The translations under genes and the position numbers were made by a program. The notes below the pieces were generated by a model that ran no database searches, was not told where the DNA came from, and saw only the letters and a program-made list of their open reading frames with translations. A DNA stretch of 43,647 bases from a virus. Shown here piece by piece: positions 1 to 7,973 of this stretch. Where the stretch lies: positions 1-43,647 of the IMG/VR virus record IMGVR_UViG_3300035660_000027; one strand, given 5' to 3'. How positions within the stretch are numbered: position 1 is the stretch's first letter; each line of letters begins with the position of its first letter.

Positions 1-167
1 CGCCAAGGGCCGCTATTTGTGCCTTTAGAGCGGTAATCTGGCTGGTCAGTAATTGATTTGCCGCCGTCAGGACTGAGTTGAACTGTGAATCCCCCGGAGA
101 AACCGACAGGCTTGGATTTTGCTGTGGCCCACGGAACTTGCTCGTTCTGGCGGATATAATCAGCATA
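1..167. repeat. Terminal direct repeat, left copy (circular-contig overlap)
   Basis: Bases 1-167 are repeated at 43481-43647 with a single difference (G at 127, A at 43607). An exact-length overlap at both ends of a contig is the usual sign of a circular or circularly permuted genome assembled with redundancy. The mismatch suggests strain variation. A genuine short terminal repeat is a less likely alternative, because an ORF reads straight through the junction. Confidence 0.95.
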
Positions 168-262
168 TCAATGTCAGAGGCTTGCAGACTCTTCATGTCC
201 TGCAGACGCTTCAACTGGCTTAGTAGGCTGCCAGCAGTCGCTATGTCGGTAGATGCTGTCAT
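1..262 (-). CDS. Junction-spanning small coiled-coil-like protein (N-terminal part)
   Basis: An ATG at 262-260 opens a leftward frame (MTASTDIATAGSLLSQLKRL...) that runs off base 1. It continues at 43480-43464 when the circle is closed, giving 92 residues in total. The product is rich in Gln, Ser, Leu and Ala, with heptad-like leucines near the end (LTSQITALKAQIAALG). No family was recognised. It lies between a fibre-like gene and a 55-residue gene, and its stop overlaps the next start in an ATGA, so it belongs to the late virion unit. Confidence 0.7.
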   Translation of the reverse strand, partial: MTASTDIATAGSLLSQLKRLQDMKSLQASDIDMLIISARTSKFRGPQQNPSLSVSPGDSQFNSVLTAANQLLTSQITALKAQIAALG

Positions 263-271
263 ATTAACTCC

Positions 272-1435
272 CTACGGTTGAATTGCGACCTGTTGGGCCG
301 CGCCTGTATTAAATATCGCCATCAACTGTGTTTTACCGCCACCGTTGTCTTGGGTAAACAATCTACAAGTGTTGACAGGTCCAGCGGCGGGCGCGGTCAT
401 TTCAGTCATCTCTACATAGGTAGTGAACCCTACCCCGAGTCCAGACTCGCCAGCCGCTCCGATGGTTGGATTGACGGTGGTGACTTGGTTGGTGACTTCC
501 AAGTATGTGACGGCGCTGGCTGTGTCCTGGAAGATCAGGGCGGGGTGGCTCTCGACGTAGATGCCTCTGTTGTCTGAGAAAGCGAGGTTGCCTTGGCCGG
601 GGTCAACGAGAGTGCCAAATTCAAAATCGCCAATGCCAACCCCCTGGCCAACCATAAATGCGTAGCCACTATTATTTACATAAAATCCGAATTGGCCTCG
701 CGCCACCCCCGCAGTGGGGTCTACTACATAAGTGTCAATCCCACCGTATGCTTGCGCCGCTGGTGTGCTATTCCTGCCGGCAAATTCAAAACCTCCAACA
801 AAATCTCCTGCAACCTGAGCCGCTGCCTGTGATGTCCCAATTACTACATACGGTCCCTGACCCCCTGTGTTTAGAAACGCCGCTGAGGGCGAGGAAGCCC
901 CGCCTAGATCAAAAGATAGTGCTAACCCAAAACCAGGGTTGCCCTTAACCTTAAACGACAAACCTATGTCGGCATCTGTGCCTGCCGCAGAAAACGATGG
1001 TTTATTACCCGTAGCCGCGTTCGTGATTTCCACCCAGTTGACGGCGCTTGCAACGCTGTTCACCAGCAGGATATTAGGGGTTCCAGTTTCGCTTGATTTG
1101 ATACCTGTCCCGTCAGAAAACAGGAGATTTCCACCAAGCGCATTGGGCGAAAGTACTACATCCTTAGTGCCAGCGGTGAATACTACCGCCGCGCCACCAT
1201 TGGACGAGGCATTAACAACAGTCCTGGTAATCTGATTTGCCGCAGAATAGGTGTAAAGCCCAACCTCCCACTCGTTAGCACTCTGATTGGCTATCCAGCC
1301 TAGAAACGTATCCGCTACAGCACACACCGCAGAGAAGGTCTGATAGGCATTGGGAGCCGTACCACTGAGCGCAAACGGTCCCGTACCAGTGGTAATGCTG
1401 GTGTCCCGCACCCTATCTGCGACGATGAAGGCCAT
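272..1435 (-). CDS. Putative tail fibre / virion surface protein
   Basis: The 387-residue protein is rich in Gly, Ala, Ser and Thr. An internal motif is partly repeated: NLLFSDGTGIKSSET, then NLAFSDNRGIYVESH, each followed by a segment resembling ASAVxxxEITN. This suggests duplicated beta-rich modules of a fibre. The last 45 or so residues (GPVNTCRLFTQDNGGGKTQ ... FNTG) match the C-terminus of the 88-residue gene at 11517-11783 and resemble a C-terminal module common in phage virion proteins. It starts where the tailspike gene ends (shared base 1435), so it is co-translated with it. Fibre function is inferred from composition and context. Confidence 0.65.
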   Translation of the reverse strand: MAFIVADRVRDTSITTGTGPFALSGTAPNAYQTFSAVCAVADTFLGWIANQSANEWEVGLYTYSAANQITRTVVNASSNGGAAVVFTAGTKDVVLSPNALGGNLLFSDGTGIKSSETGTPNILLVNSVASAVNWVEITNAATGNKPSFSAAGTDADIGLSFKVKGNPGFGLALSFDLGGASSPSAAFLNTGGQGPYVVIGTSQAAAQVAGDFVGGFEFAGRNSTPAAQAYGGIDTYVVDPTAGVARGQFGFYVNNSGYAFMVGQGVGIGDFEFGTLVDPGQGNLAFSDNRGIYVESHPALIFQDTASAVTYLEVTNQVTTVNPTIGAAGESGLGVGFTTYVEMTEMTAPAAGPVNTCRLFTQDNGGGKTQLMAIFNTGAAQQVAIQP

Positions 1436-2979
1436 TATTTGCTCTCTAGCTTGGCAATGCGCTCGTGGAGCTGCGTGATGTAGATAAACGCTTCCTCTAG
1501 CTTCTCTAATATCTTATCTGTACGCTCGAAGGCGCCCATAGGCTCGTCGTGGATCCCTGGCAGGCGAAGGTCGCTCTCGAGCCTTTGATGCAGGTCATCG
1601 AGTGCAACCAGTCCTTGGTACTCTGCTGCCCCCTCGTTGTCCTTGTAACGCTCTATGCCGCCATGAAAGTAGCTCTCTAGCGCATAGTCCGGGTTGGTGT
1701 AGGCCCCGTTGTTCTTGTATATGTCACCCGCAGCGTTGAGTGTGCCTAGTCCTTTATCTCCACCAGTTGGACTGCCTAATTGAAGACCGGCACCGATTGA
1801 CATTAAGTCAGTTTTGGTTCCGGCTATTGCCGCTCCCCAACTCCACGAACAATCCTCTGATCCTCCAGTGGCATTATTGACGCGAAACTTATGAGTTCCG
1901 AGTGCGCTTCCACCTTTAATGTGAATGTCTTTTTGAAAACCGGCACTTACATAGATTGAGCCTAGTTCGTGAAGCTCATAACGAAAGCCAGGATTGGTCC
2001 AGAAATCCTGACTGAAGTAGTCTCCCCCCTCTTTTTCAAGCTCTGTGAAGGGAGCGCCAAATATGTTCGTATTCGTGTTGATTGTATAAGTTGAACTACC
2101 TAAAAGTTCTCCAGCGGCGTTCCCAGGGAGCGTGGTTAAGGTGCTCAGACCGCCCCGAAATGAGCCAGCGCACTCACCCAGAAATCTTTTTCCAGTGGCC
2201 GCGCCACTAAATGTGCTTCCCCAAAACAGACAAGCACTTCCCTCACTAGCATGAGCAAATGCAGTCGAGAATGCTGGTGTTCCAGTTAGGGTGTGAACAG
2301 TTTGTTCGATGTCGCAGTTACCAGACCCCTCCGAAACATACATAGTAGCCATGCTGCCACTAATCAAAATAGTGGATTGATAGGAAAGAACTTCCCCCAT
2401 ATACGCATGAACCCCGGTGCCTCCAATCATATTGCCAAACTCTAGATTAGCTTGATAGAAGACTACCCTTGCTCCAGGAGACTGATTTTTGATTGCATTT
2501 TTAGTTGTTGGTCCACTAAACTTTATGCCGTCAATACCAATTCCCCCTACAAAGCCGTTGATAAAAAATCCGTAGGTTCCTGTAATGTCGAACACTACAT
2601 TACCTGGATTTGCATGGTTTCCTAAAAAGTCTAATGAAACCGTCCCTCCTCCTATATCTACTATTGTGCTTCCACCATTGGAGTAAGTACCGTCAGCTAG
2701 TTTAATAGTTACACCAAATCCCGCAGAATCTACATTGGCTTGAATCCAATTCCAGGCATGTTGTGGAGTTTTCCATGGTAATGAGACTGACCCGTCACCG
2801 GTAACGTCATCCCCTGTCGTGGCGACATAGAACGTAGTATCCGCTATCAGTCCGCGCCGTACCGCAAGAGTGGTCCCATCAGACAAAACATGGTCATCGT
2901 TCCATGCTGACGGTCGAGCGATGGTGGCGTCGCCACTATCGACTTTGGGATTTACAAACCTATGTTTTACGGTTGCCAT
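1435..2979 (-). CDS. Tailspike-like protein with beta-helix signature
   Basis: The 514-residue protein begins at the ATG of MATVKHRFVNPK. An upstream in-frame ATG at 3030 would overlap the hydroxylase gene much more. The N-terminal segment KHRFVNPKVDSGDATIARPSAWNDDH resembles phage particle-attachment regions. It is followed by YVATTGDDVTGDGS ... PWKT and VTIKLADGTYSNGG, typical of the start of right-handed parallel beta-helix (pectin-lyase-like) tailspikes. The end (LEKLEEAFIYITQLHERIAKLESK region) is a short coiled coil suited to trimerisation. It is predicted to bind or degrade host surface polysaccharide. No catalytic residues can be assigned by eye. Confidence 0.75.
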   Translation of the reverse strand: MATVKHRFVNPKVDSGDATIARPSAWNDDHVLSDGTTLAVRRGLIADTTFYVATTGDDVTGDGSVSLPWKTPQHAWNWIQANVDSAGFGVTIKLADGTYSNGGSTIVDIGGGTVSLDFLGNHANPGNVVFDITGTYGFFINGFVGGIGIDGIKFSGPTTKNAIKNQSPGARVVFYQANLEFGNMIGGTGVHAYMGEVLSYQSTILISGSMATMYVSEGSGNCDIEQTVHTLTGTPAFSTAFAHASEGSACLFWGSTFSGAATGKRFLGECAGSFRGGLSTLTTLPGNAAGELLGSSTYTINTNTNIFGAPFTELEKEGGDYFSQDFWTNPGFRYELHELGSIYVSAGFQKDIHIKGGSALGTHKFRVNNATGGSEDCSWSWGAAIAGTKTDLMSIGAGLQLGSPTGGDKGLGTLNAAGDIYKNNGAYTNPDYALESYFHGGIERYKDNEGAAEYQGLVALDDLHQRLESDLRLPGIHDEPMGAFERTDKILEKLEEAFIYITQLHERIAKLESK

Positions 2980-3460
2980 GCTCACCCACAATATCAAACA
3001 TGAGATGAATCCTCGTCGCGTCACCAGCATTGCTTACGGCATGTGGTTTCGATGGGTTGACCTGATAGGACATGCCTACCTCCATGTGATGGGCTAACCC
3101 GTCAATCAGGAACCAAGTGTGAGGGTTGGTCACGATCGGCACATGGATGCGGGTTATCCAATCCGAGAAGCAGTTGTCAGTATGGTAGGGCACATAGTCG
3201 CCGGCGTTAAGAACCGTAATCGAGCGGGACGTGTCTTTGCACCCAGGAAAGTTGGGCATCAATTCGGACACAACACGATCTGTCTTGTCTTCCAAAAAGA
3301 GGGGATCGACCATGACATAAGGACGGTCATTGGATCCTTTGTCCCAGATCCGATTACCGATCCATTCTATCAAGTCATCGACTTCGACCGCAATAAGTGA
3401 ATTACAGGTGCCTGTAAATCGCTTAGTTAGCTTTGAGCCGCAAACGGCGCTCTCGATCAT
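2960..3460 (-). CDS. Aspartyl/asparaginyl beta-hydroxylase-like dioxygenase
   Basis: The 166-residue ORF carries the Asp/Asn hydroxylase signature: HTD (His93), RIHVP (104-108), HMEVG, then H140 and R150 in RIHLMFD. The spacings fit the two iron-binding histidines (about 46 apart) and the 2-oxoglutarate-binding arginine 10 residues after the second histidine. Such enzymes hydroxylate Asp or Asn side chains, or free substrates, using Fe(II) and 2-oxoglutarate. The first 25 or so residues look unrelated to the domain and lie partly inside the 3' end of the GIY-YIG gene. The native start may therefore have been displaced by that insertion; a shorter non-ATG start is possible. Confidence 0.75.
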   Translation of the reverse strand: MIESAVCGSKLTKRFTGTCNSLIAVEVDDLIEWIGNRIWDKGSNDRPYVMVDPLFLEDKTDRVVSELMPNFPGCKDTSRSITVLNAGDYVPYHTDNCFSDWITRIHVPIVTNPHTWFLIDGLAHHMEVGMSYQVNPSKPHAVSNAGDATRIHLMFDIVGEHGNRKT

Positions 3461-4049
3461 ATTTTGCTTTCTCAGTCTTATGGGCCAGAACGTACTCTTT
3501 CATTTTGGCAAGACGTGTTTCTCGATTATTAATATGATTGGCCCTAGATCGTTGTCGCCGCCACTCGCGCTGCTCAGGTGACTCAGATGCGTAAACACTC
3601 TGGACGCGAAGTGCATTACAGTCTCGGCAGATGCGCTTGCCTTGCTTGTTGCGGTAGGTATTCGCTTCGTCATAAGGGTGTCCTCGCGGGCAATGTGTGA
3701 TAAGTGCGGCACGGGCGCGAAGTGATGCTGCACGTTTTGCGAGCGTCTCTGGACTTAATCGCCGAGAAATATCGACAATTATATTGTAGTCCGGTTTTAG
3801 AGTGCTGACGTAAAACTGCTCGCGCGCCTCTAGCTCATCAACCGAACATTCCTCAAGTATGGAGAACTGAAAGCACTCCTCTCCATGCTTGTTCCACGCA
3901 CGCTGCAACCGAACACATCCACTGGCCCCACGCCGCAAGCTACGTCGATGCTCGTACCATCGCACGTAAATCTGCTTGCTTGAGCCAACGTAGAATTTGC
4001 CGGTTCGGTTGCAGCGTATCCGATAAATGCCGCTCTTTTGGTTTCCCAT
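3423..4049 (-). CDS. GIY-YIG homing endonuclease with zinc-binding tail
   Basis: The 208-residue protein, from ATG 4049, contains GIYRI near residue 7, FYVGSS near residue 19 and RWYEHR, the core of GIY-YIG nucleases. The conserved ELEAREQFYV segment follows. A CPRGHPYDEANTY ... CRDCNALR module (C-x3-H ... C-x2-C) resembles the zinc-binding element often joined to phage endonucleases, and the C-terminus is very basic for DNA binding. A GTG at 4058 would add three residues. It sits between virion and accessory genes and overlaps the hydroxylase ORF, consistent with a mobile intron-less endonuclease gene. Confidence 0.85.
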   Translation of the reverse strand: MGNQKSGIYRIRCNRTGKFYVGSSKQIYVRWYEHRRSLRRGASGCVRLQRAWNKHGEECFQFSILEECSVDELEAREQFYVSTLKPDYNIIVDISRRLSPETLAKRAASLRARAALITHCPRGHPYDEANTYRNKQGKRICRDCNALRVQSVYASESPEQREWRRQRSRANHINNRETRLAKMKEYVLAHKTEKAKYDRERRLRLKAN

Positions 4050-4099
4050 GCTTCGCACATTGGCATATTCCCCAATGACTTACAATAGGAAACATTTCC

Positions 4100-4609
4100 T
4101 CAGAACGGCTCGTACACGATATGAGCTCCCATCAAGCCCACAGAACCGCCGGTGAAGGCTGACAGGCTGGACTCGGAGACGTTCACGGAGATACCCGTTA
4201 TGCCCCATTCCTCACCAGGAGCCGCAACCCAACGAACGATGCCGCCGAAGGCATTAAACGAGAGGTTAAGCCGTGCCGCGGTCGTAGCAGCACTTCTTTG
4301 AGGAACCGTACCGGCTTGCACAGCGGTAATGGGAACCGCCGCCAGGGCCGCAGTTCTCGTGTCCATAGGACCATCCGATACCGGCCCCGCAAGAGCGGTA
4401 GGAATAGCCACCACGGTCGAGTCCCTTGCGAACATCATGATGTTGATGCTCGAAGCCGAGGCTTGCCCGCCTTCATAGATTTCAATGACGTTCAGGCCGG
4501 CAGTCGCTCCGGATGCGCCGATCGACATGAAGGTCGAGTTGGCAAGGTTGGTACCGTCCGCCGTTGCCGTTGGCGTCCATGTCGGGTTTTGAAAGATTCT
4601 CTTAGCCAT
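4100..4609 (-). CDS. Small beta-rich virion protein, unknown family
   Basis: The 169-residue protein is rich in Ala, Ser, Thr and Gly with few charged residues, starting MAKRIFQNPTWTPTATADGTNLAN. It is typical of phage decoration, collar or fibre-associated proteins. It lies immediately downstream of a glycosyltransferase gene (13-bp gap) and could be a substrate of it; this is inference. A GAGAAC purine run precedes the ATG. Confidence 0.6.
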   Translation of the reverse strand: MAKRIFQNPTWTPTATADGTNLANSTFMSIGASGATAGLNVIEIYEGGQASASSINIMMFARDSTVVAIPTALAGPVSDGPMDTRTAALAAVPITAVQAGTVPQRSAATTAARLNLSFNAFGGIVRWVAAPGEEWGITGISVNVSESSLSAFTGGSVGLMGAHIVYEPF

Positions 4610-4622
4610 TGTCTAGTTCTCC

Positions 4623-5423
4623 TTATGCCGCAGAGGCGGCGGTTTCAGCAAGCTCAGAAAGAGCAAGCGGGTTGCCTATAAACTTGTAATGCCCGAGATG
4701 GTTCAGCTCTATCCAAGGAGCAACCCACACCTTCATTCCAATCTTTCTTACGAGTTGACAAAAATGGTAGTCCTCTGAAAGATCGCGTCCATCTTTAATT
4801 GCTTCACTAAAATAACGTCCAATTTTGCTAGGCTTTCTCCCGCTTTCACGCCCATCGGAGTCGAAATACTCCTTTGGATAACATTCCCTGAACTTATCAA
4901 AAACATGCCGCTGAATCATCATAAATCCAGTGCCGGATTCAGTTACCTCGAGTGGCGAGTAAAAGTTGAAACTCCCATCTAAACCATGCGTATTAAAGAC
5001 TAGATCGCTGCCATACGATGACAAATCGCCGGTAATGCCACGACTGACCGCTGTTGCAACCTTGCTCCAGTTGATGTGCTTTTTAGGATACAAGCCACAC
5101 ACAACATCCTTATCCGATTTAGGGTCGGCTAAGGCTAAGAGACTGAAAACAGCATCAGGACTAAACTCTATATCTGCGTCGATGAACAGTAGATGCGTGC
5201 AATCACTGTGAAGGAACTCATGCACACAGAAGTTTCTCGCCCGCGTTACCCGACTTTCGTTGAACAGACAGAAATAGTCCATTCGCATATCGTTCTGCAT
5301 CATCACGGTTTTCAGTTGCAGAAGCGAGTTTGTGTAGAAGCCGAAGCACTGTCCGCCATACATCGGCGTGGCGACATACAATTTGCGGGCTTGCAGTTCC
5401 TCCCGCGAGATTCTGACTTTCAT
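4623..5423 (-). CDS. GT-A-type glycosyltransferase (paralogue 1 of 3)
   Basis: The 266-residue protein starts at MKVRISREELQ, where its ATG overlaps the TGA of the upstream methyltransferase (ATGA). A longer in-frame start at 5498 would lie inside that gene. LFIDADIEF is the DxD-type nucleotide-sugar/metal site of GT-A folds. The C-terminal block SEDYHFCQLVRKIG ... WIELNHLGHYKFIGNP matches the same block in the two paralogues at 16369 and 18352. It is predicted to transfer a sugar from an NDP-sugar. Donor and acceptor are unknown, but its place among virion genes suggests a virion protein or receptor glycan. Confidence 0.8.
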   Translation of the reverse strand: MKVRISREELQARKLYVATPMYGGQCFGFYTNSLLQLKTVMMQNDMRMDYFCLFNESRVTRARNFCVHEFLHSDCTHLLFIDADIEFSPDAVFSLLALADPKSDKDVVCGLYPKKHINWSKVATAVSRGITGDLSSYGSDLVFNTHGLDGSFNFYSPLEVTESGTGFMMIQRHVFDKFRECYPKEYFDSDGRESGRKPSKIGRYFSEAIKDGRDLSEDYHFCQLVRKIGMKVWVAPWIELNHLGHYKFIGNPLALSELAETAASAA

Positions 5424-5932
5424 GCTTTTTCCAGCACAACCGCGAAATGATGGTCCTCTATGACTTGAGCATAGGCCAGGTTGAAGTTCTTTTTCCAATA
5501 CCAGCGATAGTCGGTAATCGGCAAATTGGCGTCCAAGGTATTTTGATAGAACGCATTGTTCAAAAAGCCGAAGTGATTGGCGCTGAAAAACCTGGTATGC
5601 CCAGGATCAGCAAAGCGGTCATTGCCGATCGGAACTATGATGCCGAACAACCCGCCAGGTTTAAGGATGCGATGGTAGTCCGACATCTCATCGAAATACC
5701 CTCGCCAATCTCCCTGCCGGCCAAAATGCTCCAACACATCATAGGCGCCCATTTCATCAAAGGTGTCGTCAGGAAAGGGTAGAGGGTGTTTCTCTAGATC
5801 CCAAATGACATCGGCCCCGCAGTTAGGGTCCATGTCCATTGTCGTCAGCTCACCCGTCCAATCGCGGTTCTCTCCCAGAAACAGCTTCTTCTTCCTGGAA
5901 TTGCCACAGCCTAACAGGAGGCTTCTCTTCAT
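5420..5932 (-). CDS. SAM-dependent methyltransferase (paralogue 1 of 2)
   Basis: The 170-residue class I methyltransferase has LLLGCGNSRKKK (motif I), TMDMDPNC (motif II acidic), DVLEHF and RILKPGGLFGIIVP (motifs of the Methyltransf_11 type). A conserved DPGHTRFFSANHFGFLN segment is shared with the second copy at 17816. Both partners lie beside a glycosyltransferase gene, and this one overlaps its partner by ATGA. A plausible role is O-methylation of a transferred sugar or of a virion protein; the substrate is not readable from sequence. Confidence 0.8.
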   Translation of the reverse strand: MKRSLLLGCGNSRKKKLFLGENRDWTGELTTMDMDPNCGADVIWDLEKHPLPFPDDTFDEMGAYDVLEHFGRQGDWRGYFDEMSDYHRILKPGGLFGIIVPIGNDRFADPGHTRFFSANHFGFLNNAFYQNTLDANLPITDYRWYWKKNFNLAYAQVIEDHHFAVVLEKA

Positions 5933-6291
5933 GCTGGTTCGTCTGGTAACAAAACACGCGGACTGCCAAGCTGCATTTTTAAGCTCTCCTCCACCTTTGC
6001 CTCAAACGTCACATGGCTGTAATCAGCCCTAAGCATGTCGGCAGCGCAAAAGTCACAAATGTAGTGATAATTGCATTTTGGACAATTCGACCTTTCTCGC
6101 AGCCGAAGCGGGTTCTTTATCACCGCACATTTGCAGTGAGAGCATGTCAGGGTATCGGCCTCGAACAGCTTGCCTTCACCGCAAAACCTTGGATCCAACC
6201 CCGTCTTGATAGCCACATCCTCCGGCAAGCCGGGAGATGCCCGATGGTCGATCATCAGATAGCCATGCTGCTTCAGGGATTGGATGGTCAT
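5929..6291 (-). CDS. Conserved phage zinc-ribbon protein
   Basis: The 120-residue protein starts at MTIQSLKQHGYLMIDHRASPG, chosen because its ATG overlaps the preceding stop (ATGA at 6291-6288). It has two paired cysteine knuckles, CSHCKC and CPKCNYHYICDFC, giving at least one zinc ribbon. The HRASPGLPE opening followed by this zinc module is a combination I associate with small phage proteins located near fibre genes. The role is unknown. Genes on both sides are ATGA-coupled. Confidence 0.7.
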   Translation of the reverse strand: MTIQSLKQHGYLMIDHRASPGLPEDVAIKTGLDPRFCGEGKLFEADTLTCSHCKCAVIKNPLRLRERSNCPKCNYHYICDFCAADMLRADYSHVTFEAKVEESLKMQLGSPRVLLPDEPA

Positions 6292-6968
6292 GTAAGGTCG
6301 AGTTCCAACCACTCTAACTGCACCACGAACTTACGGGTGTCTGATCCCGTTCCACCTGTGGTCTGGTAAATCACGATACCCTCGCCGGGGCCGATCTCGA
6401 GGTCCATGCCGCGCTCATAAGCGATGGGTGACTTGGCAATGATCTGCTTGGATCCCCCTAACGCACCTACCGCGGTTGCCAGGCCGGGGATGGATAGGGC
6501 ACCGAAGTCATTGACGAGCGTTACCGTCATGCCCGTTACCGCGGTCTGGACAAGCATCTGGTTCGTGGCGCCGCCGGTCTTGTAGGGCAGGGCCGTAACG
6601 AGTCCACCCGAAGCTGTCCCGGTGAAGGTGAACTTGCTGAAGGAAATGACCGGGGCGGTTGGAAATGGCGTGGTGCCAAGAAAGTTATAGTCCGCGCTGA
6701 CCGCCCTAATAAGAGCCGTAGCTGTCGCCGTGAGCGGCATTTGCAGCCAGAAGAACCCTGTCGATGTCGCGTTCTGTGCCGCAGCAGCTACGGTCTGTTG
6801 CGTCGATGAGAAGAAATACTTGCCTAGAACCGTCATGCCAACGGTGGGCACCATAAAATGCTCATGGACGGTAACGCCACCAATAGACTTGGTTTCGGTC
6901 CTTACCTTCTTGCCGGCGTTCCCGGTATCATCAGGTAACTGGATATTGGAGGCTATCGGTGCGGTCAT
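6288..6968 (-). CDS. Virion structural protein, unknown family
   Basis: The 226-residue protein is low in charge and rich in Thr, Ala, Gly and Val. It begins MTAPIASNIQLPDDTGNAGKKVRTETKSIGGVTVHEHF, a pattern seen at the N-terminus of phage capsid- or tail-associated proteins. Motifs such as ERGMDLEIGPGEGI near the end suggest a beta-sandwich. It sits between a fibre/collar gene and the zinc-ribbon/methyltransferase cassette. It may be a decoration or fibre-base protein; this rests on composition and context. Confidence 0.6.
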   Translation of the reverse strand: MTAPIASNIQLPDDTGNAGKKVRTETKSIGGVTVHEHFMVPTVGMTVLGKYFFSSTQQTVAAAAQNATSTGFFWLQMPLTATATALIRAVSADYNFLGTTPFPTAPVISFSKFTFTGTASGGLVTALPYKTGGATNQMLVQTAVTGMTVTLVNDFGALSIPGLATAVGALGGSKQIIAKSPIAYERGMDLEIGPGEGIVIYQTTGGTGSDTRKFVVQLEWLELDLT

Positions 6969-6977
6969 ATGAGTATC

Positions 6978-7973
6978 CTATAATTTAACATAGTAAGTCC
7001 CAAATCTGCCAAGGCTGATTGTGGTTGGGGTCAGGGAAGTTCCAGAACCACCGGAGGGAATAGTACCACCAAATGTCACTGTTCCATCAGTAAGAGACAG
7101 TGTGGATGTCGAAACTGTTAAAACAATGTTTCCACCACCGCCAGTCTGATTGTTGCCTGCTGTGTTTGGAGAGCGAGCAACATTTGTGCCGTTGGTAATA
7201 GCAGTATTGACACTTCCGGTCAGTGACGCCGTGCTAAGATTGTAAACTGGTATATTGGCTTGTCCGATCGAAATGGTCGCCTTCTCAGCTCCGATTGCCG
7301 ATCCCGCCACTGTTGGAGTTCCGGTGACGATCCTGCCCGCATCGCTGTTGCCCATATCCCCAAGGCCGAACATGCCATAGTCGCGCATGTCCAGGGTGGC
7401 GATGTATTTGTTGGCAGCAAAGTCAGCCGCAGCCGATCCGCCACGCCCACCATTTACCGGACAAAGCGCATCCGTGAAGTTCGTCCATAGATACAGATAC
7501 AAGGGTTGTGTGTCTGCATTAGCCCTCTGAGCTGCGCCTGATGATGCCGAACCAATGGACCTTGCATCCGACATCACCCATCCGGCTCGAGCGATGCCCT
7601 TCACCGGAACCCAGATGAAATCTCCTGTCTGGGCAACCGCGGTCGGGTCAACCGCCGATCCACCGGCCCCGCCACCTGTTCCTGTCGATGGGCCAATAGC
7701 CTGAATGTTGTCGAAGTCGAATATCACCACGCTGCCGTTGGCGCTCGTCATGCGAGCTCGGTACGCCCCGTCAGCCAACCAGAACTGCGGAATAGTTCCT
7801 GCTGCATCACAGGCAAGCGGGTTAGGATTGAGCAGCGTCAGGCCGAAATCGGAGTACGAATTGGCCGGGATGGAGGTCGAGGCTTGATACAGGTAAAGCA
7901 AGGCCCCTGAGTACGGAGTGCCGTTGACATCCACTCTCTGTGAGAGAGGCAATCCATACAGGGTTCCGGTCAT
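6978..7973 (-). CDS. Tail fibre with collar-like domain
   Basis: The 331-residue protein starts MTGTLYGLPLSQRVDVNGTPYSGALLYLYQ and has a linker GPSTGTGGGAGGSA. It then carries a collar-type segment: GWVMSDARSIGSASSGAAQRANADTQPLY ... CPVNGGRGGSAAADFAANK ... LDMRDYGMFGLGDMG. This order is typical of phage tail-collar and short-fibre proteins. The end is Gly, Ser and Thr rich with the terminal strand GRFGTYYVKL. It overlaps the preceding ejection gene by ATGA. It is a likely receptor-binding or fibre component. Confidence 0.75.
   Translation of the reverse strand: MTGTLYGLPLSQRVDVNGTPYSGALLYLYQASTSIPANSYSDFGLTLLNPNPLACDAAGTIPQFWLADGAYRARMTSANGSVVIFDFDNIQAIGPSTGTGGGAGGSAVDPTAVAQTGDFIWVPVKGIARAGWVMSDARSIGSASSGAAQRANADTQPLYLYLWTNFTDALCPVNGGRGGSAAADFAANKYIATLDMRDYGMFGLGDMGNSDAGRIVTGTPTVAGSAIGAEKATISIGQANIPVYNLSTASLTGSVNTAITNGTNVARSPNTAGNNQTGGGGNIVLTVSTSTLSLTDGTVTFGGTIPSGGSGTSLTPTTISLGRFGTYYVKL

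Noticed and set aside
1-167. True short direct terminal repeats of a linear phage
   Set aside because: A gene reads continuously across the joined ends, and the single mismatch fits assembly of variants. The P22-like packaging genes predict circular permutation.
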